DNA of 22,673 nt from DASRPD01 sp035646535. Lineage in GTDB: Bacteria > Actinomycetota > Acidimicrobiia > IMCC26256 > JANYLB01. The position numbers and the translations under genes were made by a program. Below the pieces are notes generated by a model. It searched no databases, was not told where the DNA came from, and was given only the letters and a program-made list of their open reading frames with translations. Below, one piece after another: positions 1-7,713 of this stretch; the stretch's first letter is position 1, and every line of letters begins with the position of its first letter. The stretch spans positions 1 to 22,673 of the forward strand of contig DASRPD010000018.1 in NCBI GenBank assembly GCA_035646535.1, in the 5' to 3' direction.

Positions 1-1
1 C

Positions 2-1768
2 GTCATGCCCTCCGATCTGCTCGACGTGGCCGGCACGGCCTCGCTCGATCATCCGCTGGTCTTGACGATGACGCGTGACGGTCGCGCCGGCGACCCGAGG
101 GTGGACGCCGAGTACGGCCTCCGGCGCGCCTTCTCATTGCCAACGGCGCGCGAGTTCGGGCTCGCCGGCACAGCTCGGCTGAACTCTGCCGCGCCGGACG
201 ATGTCGTCGACCGCTCGCTCGGTATTCCGGATGCATCGGAGGGCGGGATCACCGTCACCTCGTCGGACCACCTGTTCGGGGACCTCGCCTCGCGGGGTTC
301 GTCGGCGGTGGACGGTGACCCGTCGACCGCGTGGACGACGCCGCTCGCCGACATCATCGGCCAGTCGTTGCGGATCGAGACCGCCGGGCCGGTCACCATC
401 GATCGTCTCGACCTCGCCGTCGCGAACGACCGTGTGCATTCCGTGCCGAAACGGCTCACGATCACGACCGCCGATGGTGAGCCGCGCACGGTCCAGGTGC
501 CCGACGTCGGCACGCAGCGCAAGGTCGGCGGCACGGCGACCACAGTGGCCACATTCCCGCCCCTCACCGGGAACAGCTTCACGGTGACGATCGAAGGGGT
601 GCGAGCCGTCCTGGAGACTGACTTCGCAACCGGCGAGCCGGCCGTGATGCCCGTCGGGATCGCCGAGCTCGGGCTACCCGGCATCCAACGAGCCGCGATG
701 CCGGAGCGGCTAGCGGACTCGTGCCGCACCGACCTGGTCGCGATGGACGGGGACCCAGTTGGGGTACGGCTCGACGGGACCACCCAAGCGGCGGCAACCG
801 GGGGCGCTATCGAGCTTCGTCCGTGCGATGGCCGTTCGGTCGCGCTCACCGCTGGGGATCACGACGTGCGCGCGGCTCCTGGCCTCGACACGGGTGTCGA
901 CCTCGATCAGCTCGTCTGGTCGTCGGCGGCCGGCGGCGCGGCCACGCCGACGGCTGCGACTACCGAGCAGCCGGCGAGCACGACCTCGACACCGCAGTTG
1001 CGGGTCCTCAGCGAGGATGCAACGTCGGCGAAGGTGCACGTCGACGGCGCCACCAAGCCGTTTTGGCTCGTGTTGGGACAGAGTCTGAACCCAGGATGGA
1101 CGGCACGCGTCGACGGCCAGGACCTTGGCGAACCCAGCCTGGTCGACGGTTTCGCGAACGGCTGGGAGATCGAACCTCTCGCCGGGGGTGGGCCGATCAC
1201 CATCGATCTCGTGTGGGAGCCGCAGCGGGTCGTGAACTTCGCGATTGCGGCGTCCATGCTGGCCGTCGTTCTGTGCCTGGGCATCGTCGGCGTGAGTGTG
1301 TGGCGTCAGCGCCGACGCACCCAGGCGGTCGTCCGAAAGGCCGAGCCGTCGTTCGCGAGTCCGTTCGCCACCGCGGGCCGCCGCCCGCCCCTGCGTCGCG
1401 TGCTGGTCACCGCCGCCCTGACCGGCATCGCCGCGGCGGCGCTGATCCAGCCGTGGTGCGGGCTGGTCGTCGGCGGCCTCGTCGCGCTCGTCGCGATCCG
1501 ACCCCGTTGGCGTTTCGTCCTGACGGTGTTCCCGGTGTTGGCCCTCGTCGGGATCTCCCTCTACATGATCGAGAGCCAGATCGACCGTCGCTGGCTGACC
1601 GACATCGGCTGGCCGGGGCACTTTTGGCGCCTTCGCACGTTGGGTTGGCTCGCGCTGGCGTTCCTGGCCGCGGACGTGATCGTCGGGCTCGTGCGGGACG
1701 CCGAGCCGGTGGGCGGCGGGGACGAGCCGCCGACGGAGAAGCCGGCCGGCCGGGCCGACCTACCCTGA
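2..1768 (+). CDS. AftD-like arabinofuranosyltransferase, C-terminal part (5' end outside window)
   Basis: The frame is open to the left edge, so the ATG at 5 is probably internal and the gene is cut by the window. Counting from that ATG, residues about 85-225 look like a discoidin (F5/8 type C) carbohydrate-binding module. Residues 352-388 hold the NPGW block and the VDGFANGW stretch that I associate with the C-terminal region of AftD/DUF3367 proteins. Membrane segments follow at about 410-433, 464-481, 484-498, 503-521 and 546-563, then a short acidic tail. AftD proteins are very large polytopic enzymes that add arabinofuranose to envelope arabinan using a lipid-linked donor; the GT-C catalytic part would lie upstream and is not visible. 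Family assignment is by recalled motif similarity. The substrate here is unknown, because arabinan is not established for this organism. The gene stops one base before the next ATG. Confidence 0.8.
   Translation, partial: VMPSDLLDVAGTASLDHPLVLTMTRDGRAGDPRVDAEYGLRRAFSLPTAREFGLAGTARLNSAAPDDVVDRSLGIPDASEGGITVTSSDHLFGDLASRGSSAVDGDPSTAWTTPLADIIGQSLRIETAGPVTIDRLDLAVANDRVHSVPKRLTITTADGEPRTVQVPDVGTQRKVGGTATTVATFPPLTGNSFTVTIEGVRAVLETDFATGEPAVMPVGIAELGLPGIQRAAMPERLADSCRTDLVAMDGDPVGVRLDGTTQAAATGGAIELRPCDGRSVALTAGDHDVRAAPGLDTGVDLDQLVWSSAAGGAATPTAATTEQPASTTSTPQLRVLSEDATSAKVHVDGATKPFWLVLGQSLNPGWTARVDGQDLGEPSLVDGFANGWEIEPLAGGGPITIDLVWEPQRVVNFAIAASMLAVVLCLGIVGVSVWRQRRRTQAVVRKAEPSFASPFATAGRRPPLRRVLVTAALTGIAAAALIQPWCGLVVGGLVALVAIRPRWRFVLTVFPVLALVGISLYMIESQIDRRWLTDIGWPGHFWRLRTLGWLALAFLAADVIVGLVRDAEPVGGGDEPPTEKPAGRADLP
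1761..1766 (+). promoter_or_regulatory. Putative leaderless -10 box (TACCCT)
   Basis: TACCCT fits the actinobacterial TAnnnT -10 pattern. It ends 6 bases before GTG 1773 and 3 bases before ATG 1770. Its last T is the first base of the upstream TGA stop. No TTGACA-like -35 is seen at the expected distance. If transcription starts at 1773, the deacetylase is made from the GTG and not from the ATG. Confidence 0.4.
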
Positions 1769-1769
1769 G

Positions 1770-2585
1770 ATGGTGTGCGCGGTCGCCTCTCGCATGTTGA
1801 AGTCGGTCGCGGTCGCGGCCGATCGCGTTCGCACCCCAGCCCGCGGCGTCGTCGTGCTCATCTACCACCGCGTCGGTGGTCATTCCGGACTCGAGCTCGA
1901 CCTCCCGCGGTCGGTGTTCGCCGACCAGCTCGCGATGCTGGCCGAGTCCGGTCGGGTCGTGACGCTCGACGCCGCGCTCGACGCCCTGGCTCGCCCCGGG
2001 CCGACCGAACCGGATCCGGTCGTCCTCACCTTTGACGACGGCACCCGCGACTTCGTCGACGTCACCGTGCCACTCCTCGTCGAACACGGCATTCCGGCCA
2101 CGGTCTACGTGGCGACGGCGTTCATCGAGGACCAGAAACCCTTCCCGTACGGCGCGCCTCCGCTGTCGTGGGCCGGGCTGGCCGACGCGGCGTCCACCGG
2201 TCTCGTCACGGTCGGTTCACATACCCATTCGCATGCACTGCTGGACCGCCTCCCCGCGGATCGGGTCGACGAGGAGCTCGACACCGCCGACGAGCTCATC
2301 GCTCACCATGTCGGTGTGACACCTCGTCACTTCGCGTACCCCAAAGCGTTGGCCGGCTCGGCGGTAGCCGAGCGCGCGGTCCGGGCGCGGTATCGCTCCG
2401 CCGCGCTCGCGGGTACTCGGGCCAACGTCGCCGGCGCAACGGACCCCTATCGGCTCGCGCGCTCGCCGGTTCAGCGCAGTGACGCCGGGCGGTGGTTCGA
2501 CGCGAAGCTCGAAGGCGGGATGGCGCTCGAGGACGACCTGCGGCGCGTCCTGAATCGGCTCCGCTATTCCGGAGCGCAGGAGTGA
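1770..2585 (+). CDS. Polysaccharide deacetylase (NodB homology domain, CE4)
   Basis: The 271-aa protein carries CE4 esterase motifs: VLIYHRVG (29-36), the metal and catalytic motif TFDDG (87-91), the histidine motif SHTHSH (150-155, matching HxxxH zinc ligands) and FAYPKA (188-193). The family removes N- or O-acetyl groups from polysaccharides such as peptidoglycan, chitin oligomers or exopolysaccharide. There is no clear Sec signal peptide or membrane anchor; residues 5-20 are only mildly hydrophobic, so it may act in the cytoplasm or on a lipid-linked sugar at the inner face. ATG 1770 starts one base after the AftD-like stop. GTG 1773 is an alternative that fits the upstream -10 box. The stop overlaps the next start. 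Substrate cannot be read from sequence, but the setting points to the envelope glycan. Confidence 0.88.
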   Translation: MVCAVASRMLKSVAVAADRVRTPARGVVVLIYHRVGGHSGLELDLPRSVFADQLAMLAESGRVVTLDAALDALARPGPTEPDPVVLTFDDGTRDFVDVTVPLLVEHGIPATVYVATAFIEDQKPFPYGAPPLSWAGLADAASTGLVTVGSHTHSHALLDRLPADRVDEELDTADELIAHHVGVTPRHFAYPKALAGSAVAERAVRARYRSAALAGTRANVAGATDPYRLARSPVQRSDAGRWFDAKLEGGMALEDDLRRVLNRLRYSGAQE

Positions 2586-4348
2586 CGAGCACCGCGGCGA
2601 CACGACCCCGGCGCATCGTCCACGTCACGACGACCGACATCAGCCTCGCGTTGCTGCTCGGTCCTCAGCTCCGCGCGTTTCGCGACGCGGGGTACGAGGT
2701 GATCGGCGCCTCTGCGCCCGGCCCGTACGTGGAGACGCTCGTGGAGTGGGGGATCGAGCACGTGCCGCTCGAGTCCGCGACGCGGGCGATGGATCCTCGG
2801 CGAGACATGGCCGCGTTCGCCGAGCTGACCGGCCTGTTTCGTCGACTGCGTCCGGATCTGGTCCACACCCACAACCCGAAGCCCGGCGTGTACGGCCGGC
2901 TCGCGGCGCGCCTCGCCGGTGTCCCGGCCGTCGTGAACACCGTCCACGGTCTCTATGCCCTGCCGGACGACCCGATTGCCAAGCGCGCGGTCGTGTACGG
3001 GTTGGAGCGCCTCGCCGCGACGTGTTCCGATGCCGAGCTCGTCCAGAACCCCGAAGACGTCGAGACGCTGCGCGCGTTGCACGTCCCGGACCGCAAGATT
3101 CACCTCCTCGGCAACGGCGTCGATCTCACCCGTTTCGATCCGGCGCGGGTCAGCGCCACTCGACGTCGCGAGCTGCGGACCGCGCTCGGCGTGGACGACG
3201 ACGTCATCGTCTGCGGCGTGGTCGGGCGGTTGGTCTGGGAGAAGGGCTACCGCGAGGTCTTCGCCGCGGCGGCCGAGCTGCGGCGTCGCGCCCCGCAGGT
3301 CAAGGTGGTCGTGATCGGACCGAGCGACGAAGCCAAGGACGACGCGGTGGCGCCCAGCGATATCGCCGAAGCAACCCGCGAGGGTGACATCACGTTCCTC
3401 GGCATGCGCGACGACGTCGACGAGCTCTACGCCGCGATGGACATCTACGTCCTCGCGTCACACCGCGAGGGCTGGCCCCGGTCAGCGATGGAGGCGGCCG
3501 CGATGGGTGTGCCCGTGGTCGTCACCGATATCCGCGGCTGCCGCCAGGTCGTCGTCGACGGCGTCACCGGACTCTCGGTCCCCGTGCGCGACGCCGCCGC
3601 GCTGGCCGACGCCGTGGCTCGCCTCGCCGCCGATGAGCCGGCGAGGCAACGCATGGGGGAGGCGGCACGAGCGAAGGCGGCGCATGACTTCGACGACCGG
3701 CGAGTGATCGACACGACGCTTGCCGTGTACGAGCAACTGCTCGGCCCACCTCGGTTCTCCTCCGGCCTCGCGGTCCGGCCGGCGACGCGCGTCGACGTGG
3801 ATCGCATGGCCGAGCTGCACGCCACGCGTCTCGACGAGGGGTTCCTCACCACGCTCGGAGCGCGCTTCTTGGGTCAGCTGTACCGCGGCATCGTGGACGC
3901 CGACGATGCCTTTGCCTACGTCGCGACCGACGAGGGGCACGTCGTCGGGTTCTCGGCGGCCGCGACGGATCTGGGTCGGTTCTACAAGCGGTTCATGGTG
4001 CGCAGGGGCGTGCTCGCGGCGCTCGGTGCCGCTCCACGTCTCACGGCGTCGTGGCGTCGGGCCCTCGAGACGTTGCGGTACCCGTCGGGCACCGAGGACC
4101 TGCCCACGGCCGAGATCCTCGCGGTCGCGGTCGACTCGACTGTCGCCCGCCGGGGTGTCGCGACGTTGCTGGTGTCGGCGACGGTTGCCGAGCTGGTGCG
4201 GCGGGACGTGCGACAGGCGAAGGTCGTCGCCGGCACGCACAACGCGGCCGCGCTGGCGCTGTACGAACGCTGCGGCTTCGTGCGCCGCACGTCGATCATC
4301 GTCCACGAGGGTGTCACGTCGGAAGTGCTGGTATGGAGTTCGCCGTAG
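2582..4348 (+). CDS. Bifunctional fusion: GT4 glycosyltransferase plus GNAT acetyltransferase
   Basis: The start is GTG 2582, overlapping the upstream TGA in a GTGA arrangement, with GGAG at 2571-2574; this predicts translational coupling. Of 588 aa, residues 10-388 form a GT-B, GT4-type transferase: acceptor-side LLGPQLRAF (25-33), VHTHNPKPG (94-102), GRLVWEKGY (215-223) and the EX7E nucleotide-sugar motif with E296 and E304. It resembles the CapM/PglA group. Residues 396-588 form a complete GNAT domain with a RRGVA acetyl-CoA loop (523-527) and the motif B region N554, Y561, GF 565-566. GT4 enzymes add a sugar to a lipid-linked acceptor; GNATs such as WecD acetylate 4-amino sugars of nucleotide sugars. 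With an aminotransferase and a dehydratase nearby, I infer that the GNAT acetylates the amino sugar that the GT4 half transfers. The fusion is in frame with no internal stop. Confidence 0.87.
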   Translation: MTSTAATRPRRIVHVTTTDISLALLLGPQLRAFRDAGYEVIGASAPGPYVETLVEWGIEHVPLESATRAMDPRRDMAAFAELTGLFRRLRPDLVHTHNPKPGVYGRLAARLAGVPAVVNTVHGLYALPDDPIAKRAVVYGLERLAATCSDAELVQNPEDVETLRALHVPDRKIHLLGNGVDLTRFDPARVSATRRRELRTALGVDDDVIVCGVVGRLVWEKGYREVFAAAAELRRRAPQVKVVVIGPSDEAKDDAVAPSDIAEATREGDITFLGMRDDVDELYAAMDIYVLASHREGWPRSAMEAAAMGVPVVVTDIRGCRQVVVDGVTGLSVPVRDAAALADAVARLAADEPARQRMGEAARAKAAHDFDDRRVIDTTLAVYEQLLGPPRFSSGLAVRPATRVDVDRMAELHATRLDEGFLTTLGARFLGQLYRGIVDADDAFAYVATDEGHVVGFSAAATDLGRFYKRFMVRRGVLAALGAAPRLTASWRRALETLRYPSGTEDLPTAEILAVAVDSTVARRGVATLLVSATVAELVRRDVRQAKVVAGTHNAAALALYERCGFVRRTSIIVHEGVTSEVLVWSSP

Positions 4349-5271
4349 CCCTGGTGGTCGCGATCATCGTGACGCCGATCGCCGCGCTCGTGGCCCGTCG
4401 CACGGGCATCATCGACCGCCCCGGTCCCCTGAAGACGCACCGGAGCCCCGTTCCCTACCTCGGTGGCTTCGCCGTGTTCGCCGGCGCAGTCGTCGGGGTC
4501 ATCGGTGCGGGTCGCGTCGCGCTGGTCGTCCCGCTGGTCCTCGCGCTCGCGCTCGGCACTGCGGACGACGTACACAGCCTTCGTCCCGGGCTTCGCCTCA
4601 CGGCCGAGCTCGGCATCGGCGTCGCCGCGGCGCTGGTCGTCCCGGGCCCGGTGCTCGTGCAGGTCGCCACAGGTGGGCTCGTGGTCGTGTTGCTCAACGC
4701 GGTCAACCTGCTCGACGGTCAGGACGGGCTGGCGACCGCGGTCGCACTGGTGTCGGCACTCGCGTTGGCGACGTTCGGTGGTGATGCGCAGTCCTACGCT
4801 CTGGGTCTCGCGGGCGCGTTGGCGGGCTTCCTGGTGTTCAACCGCCCGCCGGCACGCATCTATCTCGGTGACGGAGGCTCGTATCTGATCGGGACGGCGC
4901 TCGCGCTGGCGCCCGCCCTCGCTCTGGGATCCCGGTCGCGCTGGTCGGTGTGGTGCGCCGTCCCCCTCATCGTTGCGCTGCCGCTGGCGGATACCGCCAT
5001 CGCGGTCGTTCGCCGGGCTCGGTTGCGCCGGCCGTTGTTCAGTGGTGACCGCAGCCACATCTACGACCAGCTCGTCGATGGCCGTTGGACCGTCGCCGGT
5101 TCGACGACGATCTGCGCACTGACCCAGGTCGCCTTCGCCGGTCTCGGCGTGGTCGTCGCGCGGCTCTCACCGGGAGTTGCCGCACTGGGGCTCGCGGCGG
5201 GCGTGGTGACGGCGGTGGTGGGTGCCGGGCTCGGTGGTTTCGTGGCATCACCGGACAGCTCGTCCGGATAG
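4333..5271 (+). CDS. WecA/MraY-family polyprenyl-phosphate sugar-1-phosphate transferase
   Basis: The 312-aa multi-pass membrane protein has the hallmark sequence order of the PNPT superfamily: KTHRSPVPYLGG (34-45), the Mg-binding ADDV (77-80), NAVNLLDGQDGLA (122-134), IYLGDGGS (176-183) and the cytoplasmic GDRSHIYDQL loop (238-247), which takes the place of the HxxHHxL-type loop. The family moves a HexNAc-1-phosphate from a UDP-sugar onto undecaprenyl or decaprenyl phosphate, the first committed step of a lipid-linked glycan. The start at ATG 4333 lies inside the end of the previous gene (16-base overlap), which predicts coupled translation. The length is somewhat short for WecA. MraY is unlikely because the peptidoglycan cluster is absent and the histidine loop is of WecA type. 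The stop TAG doubles as the start of a -10 box. Confidence 0.87.
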   Translation: MEFAVALVVAIIVTPIAALVARRTGIIDRPGPLKTHRSPVPYLGGFAVFAGAVVGVIGAGRVALVVPLVLALALGTADDVHSLRPGLRLTAELGIGVAAALVVPGPVLVQVATGGLVVVLLNAVNLLDGQDGLATAVALVSALALATFGGDAQSYALGLAGALAGFLVFNRPPARIYLGDGGSYLIGTALALAPALALGSRSRWSVWCAVPLIVALPLADTAIAVVRRARLRRPLFSGDRSHIYDQLVDGRWTVAGSTTICALTQVAFAGLGVVVARLSPGVAALGLAAGVVTAVVGAGLGGFVASPDSSSG

Positions 5272-5274
5272 CGT
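5269..5274 (+). promoter_or_regulatory. Putative leaderless -10 box (TAGCGT) overlapping the upstream stop
   Basis: TAGCGT ends exactly 6 bases before ATG 5281, so the +1 would fall on the A of the start codon. Its first three bases are the TAG stop of the WecA-like gene. No -35 element is evident. The aminotransferase could thus be transcribed separately from the four genes before it. Confidence 0.5.
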
Positions 5275-5280
5275 CGCTGC

Positions 5281-6429
5281 ATGACCCCGTCACCGCTCCG
5301 CCCGGAGCGTCCCCCCGCCTTTCCGGACGGTCTCGCCTTCGTGCGGCCCGCGGTTCCTCCGCTCGATCGGGTCGTCGCCAGACTCGCGCCGTCGTACGAC
5401 CGGGGCATCCTCACCAATGGGCCGCTCGTGCGCCGGCTGGAGGAGCTCGTCGCCGACCGGCTCGGGGTCCGCCACGCCGTCGCGGTGGCGTCCTGCACGT
5501 CGGGACTGATCCTGGCCGGTCGCGCCGTGGGGCTGTCCGGCCCCACGATCATGCCGAGCTTCACGTTCTCCGCCTCGGCGCACAGCGTGGTCTGGGCCGG
5601 AGCGAGCCCTCGGTTCATCGAGTGCGATCCCGACACGTTCCTGGCCGACGTCGCGGACGCCCGCGCCCATCTGGAGGGTGCGGGCGGGCTGCTCATCACG
5701 CACATATTCGGCGCACCCGCGGCGCCGGAGGAATGGGCCGCGCTGGCGCGCGCCGCGTCGATCCCCCTCGTGTTCGACGCCGCGCACGCGTTCGGCTCTC
5801 GTCGCGGTGGGGATCCGATCGGGGGTTTCGGCGATGCGGAGGTGTTCAGCTTCACCCCTACCAAGCCGGTGATCGCCGGAGAAGGTGGCGTGGTGGCGAC
5901 GAGGAACGACGACGTCGCCGAGTACGTGCGGCTGGGTCGTGAGTACGGCAACCCCGGTGACTACGACACGCAGTTCGTCGGTCTCAACGCCCGGATGTCG
6001 GAGTTCCACGCGGCCTGCGCGCTCGAATCGCTCGTCGACTTCGACGATCACCTCGCGCGCCGCAACCAGCTCGCCGCGCGCGCTCGAGCGCAGCTCGCCG
6101 AGATCCCCGGTGTCCGAGCCCAGCGCCTCGACCCGGCCGACACGTCGACGTGGAAGGACCTCACGATCGCCGTCGACGCCGAGACGTTCGGTGCGACTCG
6201 CGACGAGCTCGTGGCCTGGCTTCGGGCTGACGGCATCGACACGCGGAACTACTTCGATCCCCCCGTCCACCGCCAGCGATCGCACGCCGCCGCAGCCGAC
6301 CGCCCGCTGCCGGTGACCGACGCGGTCGCCGGTGCCGTGGTGAGCCTGCCGATCTACCCGTCGCTCGACGATGCTGACGTCGATCGTGTCATCAGTGTCA
6401 TCGGCGACGTCTTCGCCGCGGGTCACTGA
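5281..6429 (+). CDS. DegT/DnrJ/EryC1/StrS-family sugar aminotransferase
   Basis: The 382-aa length fits this PLP-dependent fold-type I family. Visible motifs are TNGPLVRRLEE (45-55), ASCTSGL (70-76), MPSFTFSAS (91-99), the PLP-phenol Asp in FDAAHAFG (D166), the Schiff-base Lys in SFTPTK (K195) followed by GEGG (200-203), and NARMSEFHAA (236-245). Such enzymes transfer an amino group, usually from glutamate, to a keto group on a nucleotide sugar. With a 4,6-dehydratase 1.3 kb downstream and a GNAT upstream, a 4-amino-4,6-dideoxy product is the natural inference. Some relatives act on C3, so the position is not proven. ATG 5281 has no Shine-Dalgarno sequence, consistent with leaderless expression. 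The gene converges on the membrane-protein gene with a 28-base gap. Confidence 0.9.
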   Translation: MTPSPLRPERPPAFPDGLAFVRPAVPPLDRVVARLAPSYDRGILTNGPLVRRLEELVADRLGVRHAVAVASCTSGLILAGRAVGLSGPTIMPSFTFSASAHSVVWAGASPRFIECDPDTFLADVADARAHLEGAGGLLITHIFGAPAAPEEWAALARAASIPLVFDAAHAFGSRRGGDPIGGFGDAEVFSFTPTKPVIAGEGGVVATRNDDVAEYVRLGREYGNPGDYDTQFVGLNARMSEFHAACALESLVDFDDHLARRNQLAARARAQLAEIPGVRAQRLDPADTSTWKDLTIAVDAETFGATRDELVAWLRADGIDTRNYFDPPVHRQRSHAAAADRPLPVTDAVAGAVVSLPIYPSLDDADVDRVISVIGDVFAAGH

Positions 6430-6457
6430 ACGGGTCGGATCGGCCGCCGGACGATCT

Positions 6458-7465
6458 TCAGGGCCGAGGCGTGCTCGACGATCCGTGACGTCCGGGACGC
6501 GACCGTGAGCGTGGTGGGGGGGTCGCGGGATCGCTCGGGCGGTATCGCGTCGTCGCGGCGAGCGCGACCAAGACCGCCAGGATGGCGAGGACGAGCGCGT
6601 AGGTCGGCGAGCGCACCATGCCGGCGACGCGGCCCGCCCACGCGGCCGCGAGGACCTGCGCGGCGACGAGAGCACCGGTGCTCGCGACGCGCTCGGGCCG
6701 TACCGCGATGCGGCCCCATGCGCCGGCGGCGTGGAGGCGAGCGCTGAGGGTCCTTCCAACCGGCTCGAGAACGAGGACCCCGAGCGCGGCGGCCGCGCCG
6801 ACCGTCGAACCGGGTCTGCCGGCGCCCTCGAGGGTCGCGACCCAGAGGAAGATGCCGACCGCGGCGTAGGCGCCACCCCCGCCGAGTCGCGCCAGTGGCC
6901 ACGGCCACGCGAGCAACGTCATCGGGATCGTGACGCCAACCAGCACGAGCGCGAGCTCGGTGTCGGGAACGGTCACGAAGAGCCCGACGACGGCGATGCC
7001 CAGCAGCAGCGGCCCCGTGCCGCTGCGCGCCCCGCGGCGGTCGACGTCCGCGGCGGCGGCACCACCGAGTGCGGGACCCAGCACGAGGAGAGCGATCACC
7101 CAGGCCGGGAACTCGGCTCCGGAATCGATGAGGAGGATGCCGCCGACGATGGCGAGCGCGGTCGCGACGACCTGGCGGTACGAGCCCGGCCGGCCGATCT
7201 GGCCCGCGACCCAGAGGACGATGAGACCGACGGCGGCTCGCGCGGGCACCGGCCAGACCTCGGTGAACGGACCGGCCCCGCCGATCCCGGCGACGGTGGC
7301 CACGACGAACACCGCGCCGAACAGTCCGGGTGGCCCGGTGGAGTCTCGGGGCCGGGCCGGGCGCAGCACCGACCAGGCGGCCGCGAGGCCGGCGGCGAGG
7401 ACGAGGCCCACGAGCCCGGCCAACAGTCCGGCGTGGAGCTCCGGTTCACCGATCAGGGCGCGCAC
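6458..7465 (-). CDS. Polytopic membrane protein of unknown function (about 11 TM)
   Basis: I do not recognise this 335-aa protein. It is almost entirely hydrophobic, with likely membrane segments near 12-34, 47-62, 76-91, 98-114, 120-138, 151-166, 169-188, 197-212, 219-236, 262-280 and 287-304. A Pro/Arg/Ser-rich tail of about 30 residues, probably cytoplasmic, follows. There is no large periplasmic loop of the kind seen in O-antigen ligases, and no obvious transporter signature. The GTG start at 7465 is preceded by GGAGAGG at good spacing. It lies against the direction of its neighbours, inside the glycan block, and diverges from the dehydratase gene. A flippase, a polymerase or an unrelated insertion are all possible, and nothing decides between them. 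Confidence 0.75.
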   Translation of the reverse strand: MRALIGEPELHAGLLAGLVGLVLAAGLAAAWSVLRPARPRDSTGPPGLFGAVFVVATVAGIGGAGPFTEVWPVPARAAVGLIVLWVAGQIGRPGSYRQVVATALAIVGGILLIDSGAEFPAWVIALLVLGPALGGAAAADVDRRGARSGTGPLLLGIAVVGLFVTVPDTELALVLVGVTIPMTLLAWPWPLARLGGGGAYAAVGIFLWVATLEGAGRPGSTVGAAAALGVLVLEPVGRTLSARLHAAGAWGRIAVRPERVASTGALVAAQVLAAAWAGRVAGMVRSPTYALVLAILAVLVALAATTRYRPSDPATPPPRSRSRPGRHGSSSTPRP

Positions 7466-7573
7466 GACGACCTCTCCGGTCCGCCGGCGCCTCTCCGACG
7501 CCGGGCGCGTCGCGGCGCTCGCCCGGAATCCCGAGGTCCGTGGTCCGACGTCGGAGCGGCGGGCTGAGCTGGG

Positions 7574-7606
7574 CCAATTGGACCATATGACGCGGCCAGG
7601 TTACGT
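7574..7606. promoter_or_regulatory. Candidate divergent promoter region with short palindromes
   Basis: This is an AT-richer patch in the 248-base gap between divergent genes. On the plus strand, TTGGAC (7578-7583) lies 17 bases before TTACGT (7601-7606), a possible promoter for the dehydratase. On the minus strand, TATGGT (plus 7582-7587) fits TAnnnT and could serve the membrane-protein gene. The palindromes CCAATTGG (7574-7581) and CATATG (7584-7589) could be regulator contacts. All of this is pattern-level evidence. Confidence 0.35.
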
Positions 7607-7713
7607 CGGAGAATGTCGGAGCGAACCAGAGGTCTGGGCTGGTGGTGGGTCGCCCTTGCGGCCACGGACCGTGAGCACCAGACTTGGGCCGCTCGCGCAA
7701 CCTGGGGAGGCTG

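Noticed and set aside
5290..6876. 528-codon minus-strand frame across the aminotransferase and the convergent junction
   Set aside because: It overlaps two well-supported genes in other frames and reads as Arg/Ser-rich sequence.
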